The notes beneath the pieces are model-generated. The model saw only the letters and a list, made by a program, of their open reading frames with translations. It made no database searches and was not told where the DNA came from. From Allium sativum (taxonomy: Eukaryota; Streptophyta; Magnoliopsida; Asparagales; Amaryllidaceae), in the NCBI GenBank assembly GCA_030737875.1, contig CM060924.1:148112197-148176196 (forward strand): DNA of 64,000 nt. Reading direction: 5' to 3'. The position numbers were made by a program, and so were the translations under genes. Positions 1-11,100 of the stretch are shown here, in pieces; position 1 is the stretch's first letter; each line of letters begins with the position of its first letter.

Positions 1-646
1 CACTATGCACTTATAGTAATAATAAATGATGAAATTTAGCGTATAAAGCATTCTTTGGCTATTATAAGGTAAAACCCTATCCTCCTGCTTGTGTTGCATT
101 GTGTGATGGGACATGGGTCTTATAATAGCTTCATTGTTCTTTATTTAACATTGTGCTATTGTTTTATGCATTGGTATTCTTGGGTGGAAACCCGTTCTGT
201 GTTATACGGCGTGGTCCCACGATTTACCTAACTTTAAAATAAACATTAATAACTGTTTTAGTTCTCACACCAGTCACATGACTGACCTGGAGTTTATTAT
301 TTTAACCTAAACTCTGGGTGCCCTTATTTTCGACACGGGCAGCTAGTAGTTTTGGTTTTGCAGATTTATATTCCCAGGATCCTGGTTTACAGCTGGAATG
401 ATATTCTGAAAGCTTTGTATCCGTATATCTCCTTCAGTTGTGTTTTGTATTATTTTCCGTTGCTATGTAATGTATTGTAATCTCTGGCATTATCAAATGT
501 ATAATATTTATTCTTACTCTGTATATTCTTGTAATCTGATGAAATTGTTGTAATAAGCAATGAAATGTTCTTCTGTTTGTGTTCCGATGTGGCTTGTTCT
601 AAACTCAATCTGGGATTACCCGTAAGGGGGATTTCGGGTCGTTTCA
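1..646 (+). mobile_element. Element F: 3' part of a long LTR
   Basis: This is the last 646 bp of a plus-strand LTR whose start lies left of the window. It ends with GGGTCGTTTCA, the same terminus seen in antisense at 39520 (element A). It also carries blocks shared with the other long LTRs: a TAAAACCCTATCCTCC-type stretch near 70, AACCCGTTCTG at 189, a CAGTC/GACTG dyad at 271-284, and a GGGTGCCCTTATTTTC to ACACGGGCAG block near 318-342. No PBS follows the end, so it is a 3' LTR or solo LTR. The next five bases, ACAAA (647-651), would be one target-site duplication; its partner is off-window. Confidence 0.75.
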
Positions 647-1776
647 ACAAATTTTTTGAATTCAGAGATTTATTGATAAATCAACCGATAATTTCTCAAC
701 TATGTCCAACATTTGTTATTAGATGCATATAATTTTGTAACAACCATGAGCTAAATCTATATTTGCATGTTGTACATCTGAATAACTGCATATAATCATG
801 CAGATATCTGCTGATAGTTGCACATTTTCATGCAACATTTCCTATCTAATTAATATACTATTGGACAAATCATGTAACAAATGCACACTTATACTCATTA
901 ATTTTGAAAATTTGCATAGAAGAATGCTATATTTCTGATTAAATTCATTAATTTATGCAATTACTATGACTAAATTTTTGAATATACGCATCTGTGATGA
1001 ACATTACATCCATATAAGCAACTGTTTTTAAAATGTGATTATATCTTTGCATACGTAACAAATATATGCATACATCTATTAAAATAATGTAAATACATGC
1101 ATATTTCCATTCAGAATTTCATTATATACTCATTTATGTAAATCAAATAATTTTGCAACATTCATGATAAAAATCACATCATCAACAAACATTTCTGGCT
1201 AAACACATTCAACCATGTTACTATTTTGGCATATTTCGTAATAAAGTCTTTCGACAACGTTTAAAATCTGAAAACAAACGATAGTACGAAATTTCTTTGC
1301 AACCTAAAACTTTTTTCAAACAACTTTGCTTGAATAATTGTATGTAATCATATAATCATGCAACAATTCCAACTTAATCCATGTTTTAATATAAAATATG
1401 ACAATATTAGCTGTTATTTGACAGATAAAATAAGAAAATCAAATTTTTACCTTCGTTCTCCCTATATCGATCATATTTTCTGATCAAATCGGCAATTATT
1501 TTAGGCTTCTTCACCTGACCGAGATTAAAAAAAAACAAAATCGACTAATCTTTTTTAATTTTCCTCTTCTATTGGCTGAGCTAATTATGCGGCGTGAAAA
1601 ATGAGGCATGAAAAATGAAGCGTAAACTTGTGGAACGAGGAATTTTAGGGTTTAAAAGGGTAAATTCGAGATGTTTTCAGCGGTATTTAAAAAATAGGGA
1701 TGTTTTCTATATTCCTTTTATCAGCGGGTTATTTATTTATTTTGACACTTAATAGGGACCTGTAAAAAACGCACCC
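647..1776 (-). mobile_element. Segment H: DNA-transposon-like or captured segment interrupting the C LTR
   Basis: C-LTR homology stops exactly at 1777. The abutting sequence, read on the minus strand, begins GGGTGCGTTTTTTAC and continues like a promoter or 5' region. Further in lies one exon-like stretch (1451-1514, minus). The rest (647-1450) is very AT-rich with many TGCAT words and no ORF. A DNA transposon (Mutator- or Harbinger-like) or another carrier of a gene fragment would explain this. The other terminus is not visible because F interrupts the segment, so the class is undecided. Confidence 0.4.
1451..1514 (-). pseudogene. Candidate captured exon (64 nt)
   Basis: On the minus strand a T-rich tract ending in CAG lies directly upstream of 1514. 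An open stretch follows (21 full codons: Val-Lys-Lys-Pro-Lys-Ile-Ile start, then a basic and Tyr-rich run with Asp-Arg-Tyr). It ends with GAAG followed by GTAAAAAT, a donor-like site, at 1450. The codon composition looks more protein-like than its surroundings. I do not recognise the protein. The call rests on the splice-site pattern only and may be chance. Confidence 0.2.
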
Positions 1777-2198
1777 TTTTATTTATCTAGTGATAAATAT
1801 TTTACTTAATTTATGAATATCGTTTATAAATTAATCTTCTTAATTTATCTGTTAAAACAGATTTCTATTTAATATCTACTTTCACATATTTCCCTTTATA
1901 AAGTTCTATTCATTTTATAAATATTTTGTTTTGTAATTCTATTTATTTTCTTAATAAATATTCCTTTTATAAAATCCTTTGATTTTATAAATATATCCTT
2001 TTTATAAAATCCTTCGATTTTATAAATATTTTATTTTAAATATACACTTTGAAAATTTCTTTTCTACATTCCAGTATCACTTATGGTATTAAAATACCAA
2101 ATCAAAAGGATCAATCATCATCCAAACACATATAATCAATAACAGATTATATACCACATTATATATCACAATGTATGAAAAACAGTATTATAAATATT

Positions 2199-2220
2199 GA
2201 GGAATCAAGTTGGATTCCTC
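2199..2220 (-). repeat. Conserved hairpin, copy 1 in the C 3' LTR
   Basis: An inverted repeat pairs GAGGAATC with GATTCCTC around a short loop. The equivalent in the second duplicate (2828-2849) and in the 5' LTR (27226-27247) has a perfect 9-bp stem, GAGGAATCC with GGATTCCTC around AGTT. Related hairpins occur in E (near 44350) and, degenerate, in B (near 34499). Confidence 0.6.
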
Positions 2221-2827
2221 CAACCTGTTTCCCTGCATCCACAGATGTTAAACAATATAATTAATACCAATTTCATTTCGATATGAAATATTCTGATAAA
2301 CAGAATCAATATTTAATTAACGATAAACTATATCGATATATTCAACCAACCAATTAGCAGTTCAATCAACCAATCAACACACAGCAATCAACCAATATTT
2401 ATCCGTTCTATAACTACGTTATAGAAATATAAACTGATCAGAGTTAGTGAGTGTTACTCACATTGGACGATCATCGTTAAATAAATATTCCTTTTATAAA
2501 ATCCTATTTCAGAACCCAAATCCCTTTATAAAGTTCTATTCATTTTATAAATATGTCCTTTTATAATTCTATTTATTTTCTAAATAAATATTCCTTTTAT
2601 AAAATCCTTTGATTTTATAAATATTTCCTTTTTATAAAATCATTTGATTTTATAAATTTTTATTTTCAATATACACTTCGAAAATTCCTTTTCTACATTC
2701 CAGTATCACTTATGGTATCAAAATACCAAATCAAAAGGATCAATCATCATCCAAACACATATAATCAATAATGGATTATATACCACATAGCATATCACAA
2801 TACATGAAAAACAGTGTTATAAATATT

Positions 2828-2849
2828 GAGGAATCCAGTTGGATTCCTC
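2828..2849 (-). repeat. Conserved hairpin, copy 2 in the C 3' LTR
   Basis: A perfect 9-bp inverted repeat, GAGGAATCC / GGATTCCTC, has a 4-nt loop AGTT. It is the same element as at 27226-27247 in the partner LTR. Confidence 0.65.
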
Positions 2850-5066
2850 CAACCTGTTTTCCTGCATCCACAGATGTTAAACAATATAATTAACACCAAT
2901 TTCATTTCGATATGAAATATTCTGATAAACAGAATCAATATTTAATTAACGATAAACTATATCGATATTTTCAACCAACCAATTAGCTGTTTAATCAACC
3001 AATCAACACACAACAATCAACCAATATTAATCCATTCTAAAAATACGTTATAGAAATATAAACTGATCAGAGTTAGTGAGTGTTACTCACATTGGACGAT
3101 CATCGTTAAATAACGATAACTGTCTTTGATTTGATTCAGATCCGACAATTTATTTCGCTATAAATTGTAACTAGCTCGAATTCACGCCCATTCAGTTTCA
3201 TTGCGTAGCCACCGTCCATACGATCCCAACGGATCTTGTTTCTTTGAATTTTTATCACGTATGGATAAGATATTAACTACACAAATTCATATATACCATT
3301 TACATTAATTTAAACTATACTTTATTTTGAATTGGGCTTTTACCAAGAACCCGACCCATTGCCAGACAAAACCCACCTCCCCTTCTTCTCCTTTCGCCGA
3401 AAATAAACCGTGCTCCGGTAAGTTTCCCCGACGCCATGAAGAAATTTTTATTTCCATTTATCTCCTTCTACCACTTCCGAGTTCACCAAGCACTGCACCA
3501 ACGATTATCTCTCACCTTCTCCTTCTAACCCACCCATCGAACCTCCACTCGCAACCAGACCCTTCACCGTGACCCCAGCCCTCTTCGCGTCCAAACTATG
3601 CAACCACCGAACTTTTTATGCCTCAATATCCACGAAAAATGCACATGGTGTGCCATTCAATCCCAGGAACATAAATATAAGCACCAAAATATTGACCGAT
3701 GCTTAAATGATTCCAGGTTTTCAGCCCTACCTCGCGGACGTTCCACGCTGTGTATTTCCAGCGAACCCAAGAATCATCGAACCCTATAAAAGCTACACCA
3801 GATCGAAGAGTAACTCGCCAGGATCATAAATATACAAATCTTGTGATTTATGTTATTTTAATCCATTTGTTTTGATTTTTAGAAGTTGCGATTTGGGGGT
3901 AAAAGAAGTGGAACTAACGGCGACAATTTATTTGACCATAGAAAAATTTGAGATTAGGTTTAGAAGGAGAGTAATGGTGTATATATATATATAGGAAGAT
4001 TTTATTATTAATTTATTCAATTTATTTTAATATAATAAGCTACCGTTATGTGTATTCATCATCTTATAATCCATATGATCACATATGATATTCAAAATTG
4101 ATGAAAATGGACATACAGCTACATTCTGACATTACGGACCCAATGAAACTGGTTTCGTCGAATTCCGACTTTGTTTGCTCACATAGCGTATTTTAAACCG
4201 TCAAAATACTGACTGTTTTTCACATTAAAAATTCGTACGGCCACACATTGACCCCAAAAATCACGAAAATTGAAATCTAGTAATAATTTAATATTGTGAA
4301 TCCAACAAAATTAGTTTCGTTGAAAACGGAGCTCGTTTGCAAAAGTGACTATTTTTACAGCTCTAAATAAACCCTTTTAAATATTAATATATTTAAAAAT
4401 AATTAAATTAAATATTTATAAATAAATATTATTGCATATATTCACATACAGTACTCTATAGCATAAAATAATCATATTAGAATTTATAACTCAATATTTC
4501 AAATCCGGATTATATCGATACCGAATTTATATTAAAAATCCTTTTATAATATAAATAAATTGTTATAAATTATAAAGGAATTCAATAGCGACTTTTCTAA
4601 AAGTTGATTTGGACATAACTCAAAATCTACATGACGAAATCTCGATTTTTCTCTTCCATTGGAAAAATATCGTTCAACAGATACAAACGTTTCTTGTTTC
4701 ACAGAAATCCGATTTAAAATGGATTCTGTATATTCAATTAAAGTTTGAATCGCCAATTTACGAACTGCCGCACCATTTCAAGCTCGATTATAATTATAAT
4801 ATAATTTATACGTTCAACCATCGTTAATTAAATATATTCATTATCGTAATTCAATTTTAGACTGAATTATATATTTTGAATTGCCCAATTCACACCATAT
4901 TGCCATTTCAGCTAATTCGGATTATTTCAGAATTAAATATATTATTTAATTATTATATTAATTAAATATTCAAAGTTATTTAATTTAAACTATTAAAATC
5001 TCTAAATCATTATTTTAAATAATTAAATAAATTAATTATTATACCGTAAAAATATGGGACATTACA

Positions 5067-5078
5067 TTCTTCCGCCTT
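5067..5078 (-). promoter_or_regulatory. Polypurine tract of element C
   Basis: On the minus strand AAGGCGGAAGAA immediately precedes the LTR start at 5066. The upstream perfect inverted repeat AATTTCG-AGGA-CGAAATT (5084-5101) is the arrangement seen before the PPT of every element here except A, where it is degenerate. Confidence 0.8.
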
Positions 5079-5408
5079 AAAATAATTTCGTCCTCGAAAT
5101 TGCTAAGGTAGAAAACAAAACTTATTAACAGGGTTAAAAATTATTTTTTTACTTCTTTAACTTCAGTTTTAACTGAACCAATTTATTTTGATTAAAATAT
5201 TAATTCATTACTATTAACGAATATTTTAAAAAATCCGGAAAATTTTCTAACACCTTAACATTTTGAAAATTTTCGCCAGCACCTCCTTTGTCCTGGTCAA
5301 TAGCTCAAACTCCAACTCGCCTCCAGGCCATCTTCAACCCAAAAGAAAATCAAACAGCCAAGCGGCTTGCTAATTCGGCTCATCAAAATCTCAAACCCGT
5401 ATATAATA
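5067..5408 (-). mobile_element. Element C: 3' part of the internal region
   Basis: This is non-coding sequence between the C 3' LTR and the point where D inserted. It aligns by eye with the PPT-side internal region of B (29619-29960), including a block near 5270-5300 corresponding to A 38180-38205. No ORF of interest. The region resumes at 22724 on the far side of D. Confidence 0.75.
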
Positions 5409-6329
5409 TGTAACAACCCGGATTTTCTGAGCCAATTTAAAAATTTTATTTTGGCTAATTTAATGAATTTTGAATATTTAAAATGAATTACTTTAAATAA
5501 TATTGACTAAAAATTTATTTTTGACGAAGTGAAAGCGAATAAATTTATATTAATTATATAACGAGCTTGAAATGGCGCTGCAGTTCGAAAATTCGATTTC
5601 GAATTTCAAATGAATATACATAATTCGTTTTAAGTCAGAATTGAACGAAACAAGAAATATTTGAATCTGCTTGATAATATCTTTAAAATGAAGTTAAGAA
5701 ACTGAGACTTCACTTTATAGAGTGTAAGATACGTCCAGTTTAAAATTCAGAATAGTCGTTGTGGAATTTATATATATTTTAATATAATATATGGCCCCTA
5801 AAAATAGCCATTTTGCAAACGACCTCTGTTTTCGATGAAACCAGTTTTGTTGGATCCGTGATGTCAAACCATTGCTAGATTCTAATTTTTGTAATTTTTC
5901 GAATTAAATGTGAGCGTGGCGCACTTAAACGCGTTTGACCAGTTTCAGTTAAATTTAATCGACTGGAAATTGGCCATTTTTCAAACGGTCTCAGAATTCG
6001 ACGAAATTAGTTTTGTTAGGACCGTATCGTCAATATGAAGCTAGAAAATATTTTTCGGGAATTTTTAGAGTCTGTATGTGGCCCCGGTAAATTGAAATGT
6101 GCGTTCAAATTCAATATATAGATTTATATTTTGATTTTGACGGAAACTGATCGAAATAGCCGAACTGGCTTACGATACATATCCCATTGTGTTCGAAATG
6201 GGGGTAATTGGCTATGGACGACAGTCAGTGGGCTTAATTTCGAGTTCAAAATAAAAAGTTGCTTTTAGGGTTAATTAAATATAAAATAAATAAATAATAA
6301 AATATAAAAATCCATTTTCCCTCTTAACC

Positions 6330-6810
6330 CCCCTACCCGTTGACTTCAAATCAGAGAGGAAATAAAAAAAAATTATGAAAACCGCGATCGATAGAGCGAC
6401 GCCCCCCTGCCATCATCTCCGCCGAACCCCGCCCCCATGCCACGCCTTGGCCGGACCCCGCCAGAGCCGACGATCCCCTCCCCCAGTCCCTCGATACCCT
6501 CGCTCCTCCCCCCCTCTTGAAAACCGCGACCCCCTTTTTAACCCTAGCCCGGAACTCGCCCCCACAGCCGCCGTGGGCCCAGCGCCGACCACTTGCCACC
6601 TCCCTCCACCTGCACGCACCTCAACGCCCTCCCTTGACCAGCGCCGACTCAGGCGAAGTCCACCACTGCTCCGATAGCCACCTGCCAAGCCTAGAGGCTG
6701 TTTTTCCATCGCTCTCGAAGCTGAACCACCCGCCAAAATGCCTGCACCGCCTCCCTCTACCTCTGACCGCCACCAACGCCATCCACCAACCCCAAAACGC
6801 CAGTAAAAAG
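6330..6810 (+). promoter_or_regulatory. GC-rich leader block of the D LTR
   Basis: A sharply C-rich patch in an AT-rich LTR lies directly downstream of an AATATAAAAAT TATA-like sequence near 6299. It ends with AAAAAGTGAGTCT, which resembles a 5' splice site at 6810. The G LTR has the same arrangement (58330-58700). ORFs such as 6375-6677 and 6517-6813 are proline/arginine-rich readings of this patch, without recognisable domains and not conserved between D and G. I interpret it as the start of the transcribed leader. Confidence 0.4.
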
Positions 6811-7039
6811 TGAGTCTTTTATTTTATTTGTTCACATCTACTTTATTTTCAGTTTTGAAATATAATACCGTGTTTAAAAATCTGATTTTCTTTGATGAAT
6901 AAAATTTGATTTTCTTTATTATATAAAGTTATGATCTTTATTGTATAAATGTTAAGATTTTTATGAAGTAGCGAAAATAAGGATATGATTTACATAATGT
7001 AGTAGCGAATATAAAAATATGTTTTTTATTATAGAAATA

Positions 7040-7290
7040 TCGCGATGAAGATTTGATTTTTAAGATATGAACATCATGATAAAGATTTGATTTTTATGAT
7101 ATGAATAGCGAAATAAAAATTAGATTTTTATATATTCATGTAGCGAATAAAAATTAGATTTTTATATATTCAAGTAGCGATAAAAATTCGATTTTTACAT
7201 ATATGAAGTAGCGATAAAAATTCGATTTTTACATATATGAAGTAGCGATAAAAATTCGATTTTTACATATATGAAGTAGCGTTATAAAAA
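7040..7290 (+). repeat. 34-bp tandem repeats in the D LTR
   Basis: Exact units begin AGTAGCGATAAAAATTCG at 7173, 7207 and 7241 (period 34). More degenerate units extend upstream to about 7040. Each unit is partly self-complementary (AAAAATTCGATTTTT). The G LTR carries related words (GCGATAAAAATCACATTTTTA) in its own 125-bp repeats. Confidence 0.85.
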
Positions 7291-7422
7291 TATAATCTTT
7301 ATATAGGAAGTAGTGCTGTTAAAATTATAATTTTTAACGTATACCGCATGAAACAGATCTCGTTAGAGACGATGAAGATTTCCTACATATGAAGAGTCGC
7401 GGTGAATTGGTTTAGCTATTCG

Positions 7423-7437
7423 GTGAGAACTTCTCAC
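7423..7437 (+). promoter_or_regulatory. GTGAGA/TCTCAC inverted repeat, D version
   Basis: GTGAGA-ACT-TCTCAC occupies the place where the B, C and E LTRs have GTGAGT...ACTCAC. The 5' arm matches a 5' splice-site consensus. Function is not shown by the sequence. Confidence 0.4.
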
Positions 7438-8224
7438 TCAAATTCTATTTTTCTAGTTAAATATATACTAGGATGCAGACGGTGTTTAGTAGCACCCGAC
7501 AACCGTCGTCCACATACCTTGGACGGCTTGTTTGTTTGTTTGATTCTTCGATGGTTGATTTATTTGTTTGGTTTGGTTTGAAAAATGAACGAATTGAGAT
7601 AATTTGATTTGGGTATGGCGTGGGCCATTATTAGACTGGGGACAAGGCTAGGGCTTATCCCGTTTCTAGTATCGCGCCGTTATGCCGTCGAAATTTTCTA
7701 AAATATGTTAGAAAAATAAAAATATCATTTTTATTAGATAAATCAATAGAATAAAATATTCATTCACAGATCAAAACGATTTGTTGATGTACACCCATTT
7801 GATTGATATGGATTAGGACGATAAAATTTTACACATCGCCCAACTGCACAAATAATATTTAGTATTTGTTGGTTGAAACCCCACACAGGTATTGGGATGA
7901 TATTTGACCTACACTAATCCCGATTGTTTAGTGGTATGTCTGTCGATTGGTTGACAGACTGTGTAAGCGTTAATTATTTATATTTAATGCTTATACGGTG
8001 TAGAAAGCACTTTGGATGATGGTTGATTATTTATCCTTGTTGTGATATACGATGTGTTGTATGAAATCAATATAAATCACTTTATATGGTATTTGGCTGT
8101 GTCTGATTCCAATTCATAACTGAAGAATATTTTAAAATAACGAATATTTTAGAATAAGGAATATTTTAGAATAATATTCAGTAAAGGATTAAAACCTGAT
8201 TTTGATGTTCGATTTTGAATGAAC

Positions 8225-8560
8225 ACGAATTATTGAAAATATATATGAAACGAAAATATATGTATATGAAATGCGAATGGTAAATATATATGAAATGCGA
8301 ATGGTAAATGTATATGAAATGAAAATATACGTGAAATCAAATATATATATATATATGTGTGAAATGTGAGAAATATATATATGAAATGAGAATAAAATAT
8401 ATATATGGAAGGAATTATATATATACGATGTGAATGGATTATATATATATACACAAGATGTGAATGAAATATATATATATATATACAGGATGTAAATATA
8501 TATATATATAATACGTTAATGAAATATATATATGAAATGTAAATGAATATATATATGCGA
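8225..8560 (+). repeat. AT-dinucleotide-rich degenerate repeat, D LTR
   Basis: Alternating (AT)n runs are separated by GAAATG(C/T)GAATG-like words that recur at irregular spacing. It is low-complexity sequence. The 8230-8454 minus ORF (Ile/Tyr/Phe-rich) is a by-product of it. Confidence 0.7.
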
Positions 8561-10254
8561 TGTAAATGAAAATATATGCGAGATATATAAAATGGTCGTG
8601 AAATGAAATAAATATTTGTTCGAAAAAATATATATTATTTTAACATGTATATGAAGTGATTAAAATGGACATGTGTTGAAAAAAATATTGGATTGTTAAA
8701 AATATAATTTTTAACATATATATACACCGTATAAAATTGTCGTGTATATGGAACATTCAATTTTGATATGAAATTGAAAATGAAGTTGAAATCGTTTTAA
8801 AACAAATTTAAAACGAATTATAAAATACGTTCTAAAAATTGAAATCGACGAAATATATATATTATATATATTTAATGGCCTGAATAGAACGTGCCGCGCC
8901 GCGGCAGTTCGCGAATTTCGACCATTGACTTCGAATTGACATTACAGGAGATCCGACCGTCGGATTCTCCTAAAACCAGAACCTTGGGTTCGTATCGAAA
9001 AGAGCTTTCCTAAGAATATAAGAGATTTGAAATCTAACAGTTGGATTGGAATAATGTCCAAATCAAATCTGGAAAAGGTCGATGTAAGTGCAGTTCGGTG
9101 GCTGTTATTGGAAACCGACTGTACAGGCCTTGATAAAATTATTAAAAATATGGAAAAATTGTGTAAAATCATATTAAATGATTTGGTAAGAGTTTGGTTG
9201 AAAATTTTCAGTTCTGAAAAGGTAAAAATATATTTCTATTGGAACGAACTAGTTATTAACTAGAAAAATAATCCAATGGTTATAAATAAATAAATTGGAT
9301 TGGATTTGAATTAAAATTATCTTTGGATATTTTCGATATTTGATTCCGTGATTGTACGGATATTGTGATGGGAATTTGAAAGATATCAATATCGTTATTC
9401 CCGACATGATATCTGTTGGTTTCAGGATTTGATGTTGAGTATAAGTCGATACTATCTCTATTCAAAACCTTATCTTTAATGTCAAATTTGATTGATTGAT
9501 TGTTTGGATTGCGCTCGACCAGTTTATGAGCAGAATATGCTTTTACATTTAGCATTGGATTGGGTAAAAATATCTGTGTGCTAACACCTTGTGAAACACT
9601 TCACGATTTGACGATAAGGTATTTAGCGATGTTGTTTATTTCAAAATTTAATGAATGATTTTGAAATGATATTTTTTCTTAAGAGAAAAGAAATATATTC
9701 CCGATTTTGGATAGGGAATGTTTTATAAAAATGGTTTATAAAACAGAAAGGATTTCAAGTCCTAAACCCGATGTTGTCGAAATGATTTCGAAATTTATTA
9801 TGTGTTACATTGTAATTCATCACATATTCGATTAGTTGCTATTGATGATGTATCTGTTTGGTGGTGAAGAATTTATTCTCTTGCTTAACACCATTCTTTG
9901 AGACGTACGAGCTCAAAGGTTAAGTGATTAATAGTGACTGATCATATGTGTGAATTGCTGATGTGAAGTACTATAGTTTGAAAGTACTTGTGATTATTAT
10001 GTTTTGAAATGATTTTTCCCACTTTGGAATATAAAATGATTTAGCAAGTATGTGGTAAATATTCGGGTGACCCGAGATTGACTAAATGTGTGAGGGTGGT
10101 GTATGCTTCCCCCATAGTGTGGGATGTTGCATCGTCAATGTAGCCTGCCCCATAGTGTGGTATGGTGCACATATATATATCGGTTCGGTAGGGCGCGTAC
10201 TGCCTGGTCTGAGGGCCGTGCTTGGTATTTGGTTGCGTACTTGTTTGTATGCAT

Positions 10255-10388
10255 AGTTATGTTTTTGGAATTCAAATTTCCAAATGATTTGATTTGAGAT
10301 CCCGAAGTGAAATCTACTTTGAGTTATGTTTTTGGAATTCATATTTCCAAATGATTTGATTTGAGATCCCGAAGTGAAATCTACTTTG
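10255..10388 (+). repeat. 67-bp tandem duplication in the D LTR
   Basis: Two nearly identical 67-bp copies begin AGTTATGTTTTTGGAATTCA, at 10255 and 10322. They differ at one base by eye, so the duplication is recent. Confidence 0.9.
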
Positions 10389-10510
10389 ATACAAAGCTAG
10401 ATATGTATTTCAGATGATTTGAAATAAGTATCAGGGATAAAGTCCAAAGGAATAATTTCTGTACATTGGATTGGATTTGGAAAATCTAAATTTGGGGATT
10501 AATCTAAATG

Positions 10511-10515
10511 GGTAG
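10511..10515. repeat. Target-site duplication of T1, left
   Basis: GGTAG directly before the LTR start at 10516 is repeated exactly at 22172-22176 directly after the LTR end. This is the 5-bp duplication expected of a Ty3/gypsy integrase. Confidence 0.95.
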
Positions 10516-10800
10516 TGTAACACCCCACGAATTCTATAACTGTGAAATTCACAAATTAAAGTATAATTAATTTCAAATCAAAGAACTAAGGGAAACGGGA
10601 TACGCCATTGCGTTCGTCTCGGAAAAATACGCGAAATAGAGTCCGAGTTTTCGAAAAACGGAGTCCGTATGAAGAAGATATGGCCTTCGGAAGTTTTTGA
10701 ATTAAGTTTAAAATTCAAACAGAATAAAATAGCTCAAATTTAAATTCCAAAATGGGGCCCAATGGGCCAGGGCGGAAAAACACCCGCCTAACGCACCCAG

Positions 10801-10860
10801 GTCGACTGGGCTGTCGACCTGGTCTAACCAGGTCGACAGGGCTGTCGACAGAGCTGTCGA
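10801..10860 (+). promoter_or_regulatory. Five-copy GTCGAC array in the T1 U3
   Basis: The palindromic hexamer GTCGAC occurs at 10801, 10813, 10832, 10843 and 10855, about 180-240 bp upstream of the TATA box. The copy in the 3' LTR (19190-19250) also has five. The diverged relative T2 also has five (55621-55680), with different spacers. TGGGCC words just upstream (near 10762) resemble plant site II promoter elements. A transcription-factor array is the natural reading, but no factor is identified. Confidence 0.6.
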
Positions 10861-11039
10861 CCTGGTCCAGAGCCAGGTCGAACCCAGTCCAACCTGGCAG
10901 GCCTATTCTATGTTGGTCGATTTTCTGTGGTCTGCTTTGTCATTAGGGCTAGGTGGCAGGCTCTAATTGGTCTCTCCTTAGGATGAATGGCTACGATCAA
11001 TCCAAGCAACATCAATGGCCCCAATCAGTTCATTACCCC

Positions 11040-11047
11040 TATAAAAA
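11040..11047 (+). promoter_or_regulatory. TATA box of T1
   Basis: TATAAAAA lies in the context CCCC-TATAAAAAGGACC. It is conserved in the 3' LTR (near 19429) and in T2 (minus, 55438-55445). Transcription would start near 11070, making U3 about 0.55 kb. Confidence 0.75.
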
Positions 11048-11100
11048 GGACCCTAGACTTAACCCTAATCTATTCATTCAAAAATAAGAACAAAGCCGCC

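Larger units (their letters stand above)
1875..3115. repeat. 629-bp tandem duplication inside the C 3' LTR
   Basis: Two direct copies have a period of 629 bp. For example, the block CCAGTATCACTTATGGTAT occurs at 2070 and 2700, and GAGTTAGTGAGTG at 2441 and 3070. The homologous part of the 5' LTR (about 26900-27520) has one copy only. The duplication therefore arose in this LTR alone, after C inserted. The outer limits are approximate. Confidence 0.85.
1777..5066 (-). mobile_element. Element C: 3' LTR, truncated by H
   Basis: This region is homologous throughout to 26795-29460 in the C 5' LTR. On the minus strand the LTR starts at 5066 with TGTAATGTCCC and is preceded by a polypurine tract (5067-5078), so this is the 3' LTR. 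The U5-side remainder (about 2.9 kb, matching 23856-26795) is absent because H interrupts at 1777. It contains a 629-bp tandem duplication, a conserved 9-bp hairpin in two copies, and U3-type GACGAAAC motifs (minus) at 4131-4170 and 4295-4340. The apparent ORFs here (for example 3327-3572) are not conserved as protein and are LTR sequence. Confidence 0.85.
5409..10515 (+). mobile_element. Element D: solo LTR, first segment
   Basis: This plus-strand LTR starts TGTAACAACCC at 5409 and is interrupted by T1 at 10516; it resumes at 22177 and ends ATTACA at 22723. Joined, it is about 5.65 kb. There is no PPT before it and no PBS after it, so it is a solo LTR in the internal region of C. The flanking 5-mers TAATA (5404-5408) and CAATA (22724-22728) match at 4 of 5 positions. 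It aligns with the G LTR at several blocks: a GC-rich leader, a GCCGTTATGC(T)GCCGAAATTTTCT-like block near 7677, AACCCCACAC near 7887, a CCGACCGTCGGATTC region near 8952, and a GAATTTATTCTCTTGCTTAAC region near 9869. Confidence 0.85.

Noticed and set aside
6375..6813. Proline/arginine-rich ORFs in the D LTR (and 58241-58775 in G)
   Set aside because: They lie in a C-rich leader patch. The frames are not conserved between D and G, overlap on both strands and show no domain. Composition alone explains them.
7040..7290. Regular 34-bp repeats that could suggest a CRISPR array
   Set aside because: The units abut without unique spacers and sit in a plant LTR. It is a simple tandem repeat.
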